From Opitutia bacterium (GTDB lineage: Bacteria; Verrucomicrobiota; Verrucomicrobiia; Opitutales; UBA953): a stretch of DNA of 13,556 nt. Position numbers and translations under genes: made by a program. The notes under the pieces were generated by a model. It ran no database searches, was not told the DNA's origin, and was given only the letters and a program-made list of their open reading frames with translations. How positions within the stretch are numbered: position 1 is the first letter of the stretch; the number at the start of each line of letters is the position of its first letter. The stretch is from NCBI GenBank assembly GCA_947460445.1, contig CANHHS010000033.1, positions 1-13,556 of the forward strand, in the 5' to 3' direction. Positions 7,992-13,556 of the stretch are shown in pieces.

Positions 7992-9143
7992 ATGTCACGC
8001 AAAGTACGTTACGGTCTGATTGGTGGCGGTCGCGGTGCCTTTATTGGTGCCGTGCATCGAATTGCCGCGGCCATGGATGGTCGCATTGAGCTTGTCTGTG
8101 CGGCACTCAGTTCCGACCCAGAGGTGTCACGCGCTTCAGCTGCCGACATTATGCTGCCAGCCAATCGTGCTTACGGTTCGTTTGCAGAAATGCTTGAACG
8201 CGAGCGTGCCTTGCCCGTGGACCAGCGTATGGATTTCGTCGCGATTGCGACCCCCAACCACGTTCATTTTTCCGCTGCAAAGGCTTCACTCGAGGCTGGT
8301 TTTCATGTTTTGAGCGATAAGCCGGCGACATTAAACTTCGATGAAGCTAAGTCGTTACGCGAAATTGTTCGTAAAACAGGAAAGCTTTACGGGCTGACTC
8401 ACAACTATACCGGTTATCCGCTAGTGAAGCAGGCTCGTGAGATGATCCGCGTTGGATCACTTGGGAAAATCCGTAAAGTTGTTGTCGAGTATCCTCAAGG
8501 CTGGATGGCTACACACCTCGAGGCAGTTGGTCGGATGGCCTGGCTTTCGGATCCAAAGAAATCTGGATCGGGTGGAGTCGTTGGCGACATCGGCACCCAT
8601 GCAGAGAACCTCCTCGAGTACGTAACGGGCCTGCGCATCGTCGAGTTGGCGGCTGACGCCACTTCGTATGGTCAAGGTCGGCAAATGCCCGACGACGTTA
8701 ATGTGCTTGTGCGACTTGAGGGTGGCGCCAAAGGCGTCTTGCACGCTTCACAAATTTCGGTCGGCGAAGAAAATAACTTAAACATCCGCGTCTACGGCGA
8801 AAAGGGCGGGCTTGAGTGGCACCAGCGCGAGCCGAATACCTTGCAGGTAAAGCACCTTGATCGTCCGATTGAGCTCTTCCGCACGGGCCACGGTTACCTT
8901 GGTGCCGCTGCGAAGCGTGCTACCCGTACCCCGCCTGCACACCCCGAGGGCTACCTTGAGGCCTTTGCGAATATCTACCGGAATTTCTCAGAGCACGTAC
9001 TTGCAGTTGCAGAGAAATCTCAGCCTGATCCACTTGCTCTAGATTACCCTAGCATCGATGATGCTGTTCGCGGCATGGCCTTCATTGAAGCCGTGGTGAA
9101 GTCTTCTGCAGCGAATGCAGCTTGGACGAAACTCGACGCTTAA
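7992..9143 (+). CDS. Gfo/Idh/MocA family NAD(P)-dependent oxidoreductase
   Basis: 383 residues. The N-terminal Rossmann fold has YGLIGGGRGAFIG (7-19) in place of the plainer GxGxxG, then IATPNHVH (85-92) and DKP (109-111), the counterpart of the family's EKP with its conserved Lys110. DIGTH at 199-203 supplies the usual Asp and His near the active site in the C-terminal alpha/beta domain. The family oxidises hydroxyls of sugars and cyclitols or reduces keto-sugars using NAD(P). Translation starts 5 nt after the epimerase stop, so both are made from one message. The gene ends 1 nt from the stop of the opposing tspO gene, leaving no room for a terminator. The exact substrate is unknown; a sugar or inositol derivative is inferred from the partner. 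Confidence 0.92.
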   Translation: MSRKVRYGLIGGGRGAFIGAVHRIAAAMDGRIELVCAALSSDPEVSRASAADIMLPANRAYGSFAEMLERERALPVDQRMDFVAIATPNHVHFSAAKASLEAGFHVLSDKPATLNFDEAKSLREIVRKTGKLYGLTHNYTGYPLVKQAREMIRVGSLGKIRKVVVEYPQGWMATHLEAVGRMAWLSDPKKSGSGGVVGDIGTHAENLLEYVTGLRIVELAADATSYGQGRQMPDDVNVLVRLEGGAKGVLHASQISVGEENNLNIRVYGEKGGLEWHQREPNTLQVKHLDRPIELFRTGHGYLGAAAKRATRTPPAHPEGYLEAFANIYRNFSEHVLAVAEKSQPDPLALDYPSIDDAVRGMAFIEAVVKSSAANAAWTKLDA

Positions 9144-9144
9144 T

Positions 9145-9630
9145 TTAGCGATTCAGCGACCAGATAGCTGCGTTGAGTACGGCGGCGTAACTGACCCACA
9201 GCAAGTGGGGAAGTTGTAGCCATGCGGCGAGCCGACTCTGTTGGCTCAGCAACTTGATTAGCGCGGCGAGTGTGACAAGGTAGAGTCCGATATCAACTAG
9301 GGCTAAGCCGGGACTGTGTGCTCTAAAGAAAAGCAACGACCAGATGGAATTAAGGGCGAGCATTACAAACCAGGTTTTTTTGGTTAAGCTGCGAAGTGGT
9401 GAAGGTGAGCGCCATATCAACCACAACGAAATTGCCATGAGTACATAGAGGGTTGTCCAAACAGGCCCGAATACCCAATTCGGAGGATTGAAGGCAGGCT
9501 TCTGAAGCGTGGCGTACCACCCTTGTATCTCGCTAGCTGTTGCGAATGATCCGAGTCCACCAACGGACAGGGTTAAGCCAATGAGCATTCCTAGGGTGAC
9601 TTTAGTGCCATGTGTTGCTGGTTGTTGCAT
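9145..9630 (-). CDS. tspO: TspO/MBR family tryptophan-rich sensory membrane protein
   Basis: 161 residues with five predicted membrane helices (about 10-32, 52-73, 87-103, 107-128, 134-158), the TspO/translocator-protein topology. Signatures: GWYATLQKPAFNPPNWVFGPVWTTLY at 37-62 (given in parts: WYATLQKP, NPPNWVFGPVW), ALNSIWSLLFF (92-102) and LPHLLWVSYAAVLNAAIW (140-157). Known relatives bind porphyrins and steroid-like ligands and modulate stress or pigment-gene responses; which ligand applies here cannot be told. The gene is divergent from dapL, with 100 nt between start codons, and convergent with the dehydrogenase gene. The ATG at 9628-9630 has no ribosome binding site. Confidence 0.93.
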   Translation of the reverse strand: MQQPATHGTKVTLGMLIGLTLSVGGLGSFATASEIQGWYATLQKPAFNPPNWVFGPVWTTLYVLMAISLWLIWRSPSPLRSLTKKTWFVMLALNSIWSLLFFRAHSPGLALVDIGLYLVTLAALIKLLSQQSRLAAWLQLPHLLWVSYAAVLNAAIWSLNR

Positions 9631-9653
9631 GGCTATAGAGTGCTACTTTTAAT
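9625..9653 (+). promoter_or_regulatory. Candidate sigma-70-type promoter for dapL
   Basis: TTGCAT (9625-9630) and TTTAAT (9648-9653) are separated by exactly 17 nt. The -10 matches TATAAT at five of six positions; the -35 is weaker. Transcription would begin near 9660, giving a leader of about 70 nt. The -35 overlaps the tspO start codon on the other strand, so the two genes could influence each other. Based on hexamer match only. Confidence 0.4.
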
Positions 9654-9660
9654 CGAGAGA

Positions 9661-9688
9661 GCAAGGGGTCTAGGCGTATCCCTCTTGC
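9661..9688 (+). promoter_or_regulatory. Hairpin at the predicted 5' end of the dapL message
   Basis: GCAAG plus GGG (9661-9668) pair with CCC (9680-9682) plus CTTGC (9684-9688) with one bulged base and a loop of about 12 nt. It would sit at the very start of the transcript from the candidate promoter. The remaining leader (9689-9730) is pyrimidine-rich, including GCCTCCTTCCCGC and CCTCCTTTC. A stabilising 5' stem or a weak regulatory fold are both possible; no known riboswitch was recognised. Confidence 0.35.
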
Positions 9689-9730
9689 CTCCTTCCCGCT
9701 TTTTCATTCCTCCTTTCATAACCTTCTACC

Positions 9731-10975
<1,245 letters not shown>

Positions 10976-10997
10976 GGGGTTCTTTTCCGCAACCTTG

Positions 10998-11026
10998 ACA
11001 CCGATGGTTAAAGTCGGTGTGCTTTT
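10998..11026 (+). terminator. Intrinsic terminator of dapL
   Basis: ACACCGA (10998-11004) pairs perfectly with TCGGTGT (11014-11020) around a 9-nt loop, followed by GCTTTT (11021-11026). It lies 22 nt after the dapL stop. A perfect TTGACA (10995-11000) overlaps the left arm and could be the -35 box of the tRNA gene, although no good -10 lies 17 nt downstream. Confidence 0.6.
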
Positions 11027-11034
11027 GGTTCTTC

Positions 11035-11107
11035 GGCCGGATAGCTCAGTTGGTAGAGCAGGGGATTGAAAATCCCCGTGTCGTTGGTTCGATTCCGACT
11101 CCGGCCA
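11035..11107 (+). tRNA. tRNA-Phe (anticodon GAA)
   Basis: A complete 73-nt cloverleaf. Acceptor stem GGCCGGA (11035-11041) pairs with TCCGGCC (11100-11106), discriminator A at 11107. D stem GCTC/GAGC, anticodon stem GGGGA/TCCCC around loop TTGAAAA with anticodon GAA, 5-nt variable loop, and T arm GTTGG-TTCGATT-CCGAC with one G-T pair. The 3' CCA is not fully encoded: CCT follows the discriminator, so the end must be added by nucleotidyltransferase. The gene is single and lies between the dapL terminator and a strong terminator. Confidence 0.97.
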
Positions 11108-11114
11108 CCTCTTT

Positions 11115-11153
11115 CGACGCCCGCCTCTGTTTTACGAGGCGGGCGTCGCTTTT
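11115..11153 (+). terminator. Strong intrinsic terminator after tRNA-Phe
   Basis: A perfect 13-bp GC-rich stem: CGACGCCCGCCTC (11115-11127) pairs with GAGGCGGGCGTCG (11136-11148) around the 8-nt loop TGTTTTAC, followed by CTTTT. It starts 8 nt past the tRNA end and should isolate the tRNA from panC. Confidence 0.9.
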
Positions 11154-11155
11154 AA

Positions 11156-11253
11156 GACTAAAACCTAAAGGATCAGGAAGTAGGAGTTGGTAACTTTTCT
11201 TCCCGCCTCCAGCTTGCCCCTTCCTGCTCACACATATCCTTTAGTCTTTAGTC
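11156..11253. repeat. Long imperfect inverted repeat, family A copy 2 (panC leader)
   Basis: Arms 11156-11173 and 11236-11253 match at 16 of 18 positions (outer ends GACTAAA and TTTAGTC). Inside them, CAGGAAG (11174-11180) pairs with CTTCCTG (11220-11226) after a 9-nt one-sided bulge. The spacer contains GGAG and CTCC that can pair further. It begins 3 nt after the T tract of the tRNA terminator and ends 28 nt before the panC start. It shares the CTTTAGTC word and overall size with the repeat at 1502-1598. It may be a dispersed palindromic repeat, a leader RNA fold, or both. Confidence 0.6.
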
Positions 11254-11281
11254 CTTCGCCTTTAATCTATTCCCTACCTTT
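11254..11281 (+). promoter_or_regulatory. Pyrimidine-rich leader end before panC
   Basis: The 28 nt before the panC ATG contain mostly C and T (CTTCGCCTTTAATCTATTCCCTACCTTT) with no purine-rich ribosome binding site. The same habit is seen before the genes at 42, 6925 and 9731. Confidence 0.3.
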
Positions 11282-12121
11282 ATGGTTATCGCCCGAACCG
11301 TCGCCGAGCTTCGCCTGGCTGTCGCTGCTGCACGTAAGGCGGGTAAAACTATCGGACTAGTGCCGACGATGGGGTGCCTGCATGCAGGTCACCTCGCTTT
11401 AGTCGACCTTGCTCGACGCGAGGCAACGTGCTGTGTGGTTTCTATCTTTGTGAACCCAAGTCAGTTTGGTCCCAAGGAAGACTTTTCAAAATACCCGCGC
11501 CCGTTTGCTGAGGATTGTCGTCTTTGCGAAGGACGTGGCGTCGACGTCATCTTTGCTCCCGGTGCAGATTTTTATCCGACCGAGCACTCCACTTGGGTTA
11601 ACGAAGAGGCTGTCTCCAAAGGTCTTTGTGGTGAGTTCCGTCCGGGACATTTCCGCGGCGTAGCGACAGTCGTCCTAAAGCTTCTCAACAGTTGCTCGCC
11701 AGATGTAGCTATCTTTGGCCGCAAAGATCTGCAACAACTCGCGGTGATTCAGCGTATGGTACGCGACTTAGACGTGCCGGTACGTATCGTGGCAGCTCCC
11801 ACCGAACGCGAAGCCGATGGTTTAGCGATGAGTTCGCGGAACCGCTACCTTGCTCCCGAAGACCGTGCGCGAGCACGTGTTATTTCGGAAGCATTACGAC
11901 GTGTCCAAGCCCTCGTTGTAGCCGGGGAGCACCAAGCATCTGTATTACTTGCGGCGGCGACGCGTCAACTTGCCGATGAGACCGCGTTTCGTTTGCAGTA
12001 TATTGCCATTATTGACCCTGACACATTACAGCCTGTCGAGGCGGTTACACATGGATCTAGTATTATCGCTGTTGCCGGCTTCTTAGGCGAAACCCGGCTG
12101 ATTGATAACGTCGACTTGTAG
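11282..12121 (+). CDS. panC: Pantoate--beta-alanine ligase (pantothenate synthetase)
   Basis: 279 residues, normal for the family. It joins pantoate and beta-alanine with ATP, the last step of pantothenate synthesis, in the cytoplasm. Signatures in order: VPTMGCLHAGH (27-37) with the HxGH nucleotidyl-transferase motif (H34, H37), SIFVNPSQFGPKEDF...YPR (54-73), the substrate-site LCGEFRPGHFRGV (115-127), DVAIFGRKDLQQL (141-153), and the KMSKS-like MSSRN at 183-187. Position 32 is Cys where Ala is common in the family. panB and panD are not adjacent. The upstream 128 nt hold the long inverted repeat and the pyrimidine-rich leader. The TAG stop touches the stop of the opposite-strand regulator with no base between, so the two transcripts must overlap. 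Confidence 0.95.
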   Translation: MVIARTVAELRLAVAAARKAGKTIGLVPTMGCLHAGHLALVDLARREATCCVVSIFVNPSQFGPKEDFSKYPRPFAEDCRLCEGRGVDVIFAPGADFYPTEHSTWVNEEAVSKGLCGEFRPGHFRGVATVVLKLLNSCSPDVAIFGRKDLQQLAVIQRMVRDLDVPVRIVAAPTEREADGLAMSSRNRYLAPEDRARARVISEALRRVQALVVAGEHQASVLLAAATRQLADETAFRLQYIAIIDPDTLQPVEAVTHGSSIIAVAGFLGETRLIDNVDL

Positions 12122-13219
12122 TCAGTTCGTTAATTTTGGGGCAGAAATCGACTTCCCTGGGTTGAAACTTCGAAGCATGTACTGAAGTAATTTTTCACGG
12201 TTATAGCTCTTGTTCTGCATCCAAGAGGCCATGGCCTTTACGAGGTCGCTTTCTGGAAATGAATAATGGGCGAGGAGTGGACGGAACCAATCCGAGCTAA
12301 ACTCATTCGCAATCATGACAACCGACACGTCTTTGGGTATGCTAAGCCCCTTGCTCGTCAGGTATGATGTTCCCGTAAGACAGCTATGCCAGTCGAGGAA
12401 TATAATCGCCGTCGGGACTTCGGCTTGCTCCCATGCTCGCTCCATTATCCGCCAGACGGCCTCAGGTGTGTGGCTTGTACTTGTTGGTAATTGAATAAGT
12501 TGATTAAAATTAATCTCATGCCGACTGAGTACTGCGCTGTAAGTTTCGCGCATTTTCGCAACTAAAGCTGGGTGGCGCTGCCCGAGTGGAATTAGGAAGC
12601 TTTTATGACCGAGGCGTACGAGTTTTTCGAGGGCATCTTCAACCACGCGTGGACTATCTATGCCGATAACCGGTATCGGTAATTCACCTGCGTTTCCGCC
12701 TAAGAAGCAGACAGGAATGCCTGTGGACAGTGCCCACTTCCCGATGACTTCACGTCCGTAGACGATAATGATGCGACTGATTTGATTTCCGACTAGAAGG
12801 CTCTCCCAATTTTTTCGCGGAGTTTTAACGTCATAAAAGTCGACATCCGCATATTGCATTAACCATCCATGACGGTTCATGTCATGGCTGATACCCTGGA
12901 TAATATTAATGGTGACTTTGCTGAGAGACTGAATGCCCCCCGGGGGCGTTATGAGCAACACACGCTTCACAGCCCCTGAGTTGCGACTCGCCGCCGAGGG
13001 TATTTTTTGAATACGGAAGCGCTTGCGCCCACCCCTGCTCGAGAGAATACCTTTCGCTACTAAGCGATCAATAGCTGCAGAGAGAGTTGGGACGCTGACT
13101 TGCAGTTCTTGCGCGAGTGAACGTAAGCCAGGAAGGATTTCGGGCCATTTCCCGGAGTTAATCTCGGTCGATAAGGCGGCTTCGACTTGGTCGATTAAGC
13201 TTCGTTTCTCAAGGGGCAT
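12122..13219 (-). CDS. GntR-type winged-helix/LacI-type sensor transcriptional regulator
   Basis: 365 residues. The N-terminus (about 7-71) is a GntR-style winged helix: QVEAALSTEINSGKW, then LPGLRSLAQELQVSVPTLSAAIDRLVAKGIL with the recognition helix near 43-55, and a GGRKRFRI wing. From about 86 to 350 lies a periplasmic-binding-protein-like sensor (VKRVLLITPPGG..., IPVCFLGGN, VIGIDSPRVVEDALEKLVRLGHK, VPTAIIFLDWHS, IPKDVSVVMIAN) as in LacI and the AraR-type fusions. It should bind DNA as a dimer and respond to a small molecule, most likely a carbohydrate. It follows the DUF1501 gene on the same strand with a 124-nt gap, so it may regulate that gene and itself. ATG at 13217-13219. Confidence 0.88.
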   Translation of the reverse strand: MPLEKRSLIDQVEAALSTEINSGKWPEILPGLRSLAQELQVSVPTLSAAIDRLVAKGILSSRGGRKRFRIQKIPSAASRNSGAVKRVLLITPPGGIQSLSKVTINIIQGISHDMNRHGWLMQYADVDFYDVKTPRKNWESLLVGNQISRIIIVYGREVIGKWALSTGIPVCFLGGNAGELPIPVIGIDSPRVVEDALEKLVRLGHKSFLIPLGQRHPALVAKMRETYSAVLSRHEINFNQLIQLPTSTSHTPEAVWRIMERAWEQAEVPTAIIFLDWHSCLTGTSYLTSKGLSIPKDVSVVMIANEFSSDWFRPLLAHYSFPESDLVKAMASWMQNKSYNREKLLQYMLRSFNPGKSISAPKLTN

Positions 13220-13296
13220 CCCGTCTTTTATAACTACGTCTGTACAAGTTAAAGATACAACTGCTGGGCAAGTTTGTTTAGCAGACGAACTGGCGA

Positions 13297-13315
13297 CTTG
13301 TTGTCGACCAACAAG
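13297..13315. promoter_or_regulatory. Perfect palindrome upstream of the regulator (candidate operator)
   Basis: CTTGTTG (13297-13303) and CAACAAG (13309-13315) are perfect inverted repeats with a 5-nt centre TCGAC. The element lies 77 nt before the regulator start and 28 nt past the DUF1501 stop. No T tract follows on the minus strand, which argues against a terminator. Its 19-nt size and symmetry suit a dimeric repressor site. A weaker pair TAACT...AGTTA lies closer to the start. The link to this regulator is inference. Confidence 0.4.
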
Positions 13316-13343
13316 GCCTAGAACTAGAAATTCCGATTAGTTT

Positions 13344-13556
13344 TTATGCTAAAAGTTCTTTGACGACTTTGGCCGGTTCGACCCCGGTAAGACGCTGATC
13401 GAGACCTTGATAGCGGAAGTGAAATTTTTCGTGGTCCAGGCCAATCTGATTGAGAATCGTGGCATGCAAATCGCGGATATGAACGGGGTCTTTCACGATA
13501 TCGTAGGACAGTTCATCTGTCTCGCCGTGGACGTAGCCTGGCTTCACGCCGCCGCC
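13344..13556 (-). CDS. DUF1501 (sulfatase-like) protein, C-terminal end, partial
   Basis: The reading frame runs off the window edge, so only the last 70 residues are visible; a GTG at 13545-13547 is not a real start because coding sequence continues beyond it. The tail (GGGVKPGYVHGETDEL, IVKDPVHIRDLHATILNQIGLDHEKF, RYQGLDQRLTGVEPAKVVKELLA) matches the ends of DUF1501 proteins of Planctomycetota and Verrucomicrobiota, which belong to the alkaline phosphatase/sulfatase superfamily and are usually exported. These genes often accompany DUF1549/DUF1553 partners, which would lie outside the window. The stop is 124 nt before the regulator start. Confidence 0.85.
   Translation of the reverse strand, partial: GGGVKPGYVHGETDELSYDIVKDPVHIRDLHATILNQIGLDHEKFHFRYQGLDQRLTGVEPAKVVKELLA

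Noticed and set aside
9654..9730. Lysine riboswitch before dapL
   Set aside because: The leader is only about 70 nt and has one small hairpin, far too short for the known lysine riboswitch.

Overview
The window looks like chromosomal DNA from a member of the Verrucomicrobiota, probably Opitutales-like. The pointers are: an LL-diaminopimelate aminotransferase (DapL) for lysine/peptidoglycan synthesis; the C-terminal end of a DUF1501 sulfatase-like protein; a chimeric GntR-type/LacI-type regulator beside it; a TIM-barrel epimerase plus Gfo/Idh/MocA dehydrogenase pair; and large secreted proteins with Asp-rich and HAF-like repeats. This assignment is inferred from gene content, not from a marker phylogeny. 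No phage, IS element, plasmid function, CRISPR array or classical defence system is visible.

Layout. 42-1496: FAD-dependent carotenoid desaturase/isomerase-like oxidoreductase, followed by a long imperfect inverted repeat. 1672-6796: four consecutive plus-strand genes for exported or membrane-anchored proteins. The first is a 1058-residue secreted protein with N-terminal HAF-like repeats and a C-terminal alpha/beta-hydrolase; the next is a secreted protein with an Ig-like N-terminal domain; the last two are small exported proteins of unknown function. This block is the most promising undescribed unit. 6925-9143: a two-gene sugar or inositol-type catabolic operon (epimerase/isomerase and dehydrogenase, 5 nt apart). 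9145-9630 (minus): TspO membrane protein, divergent from dapL. 9731-10975: dapL, its terminator, tRNA-Phe(GAA) and a very strong terminator. 11282-12121: panC, preceded by a second long inverted repeat. 12122-13219 (minus): regulator with a palindrome in its upstream region. 13344-13556 (minus): DUF1501 protein, cut by the window edge.

Two general properties stand out. First, none of the eleven starts has a recognisable Shine-Dalgarno sequence; several genes instead have pyrimidine-rich leaders. Second, several leaders and gaps share the word CTTTAG(T/C)C / G(A/G)CTAAAG, which in two places forms long imperfect hairpins of about 97 nt. Both convergent gene pairs meet with a gap of 0 or 1 nt, so they lack room for an ordinary terminator.
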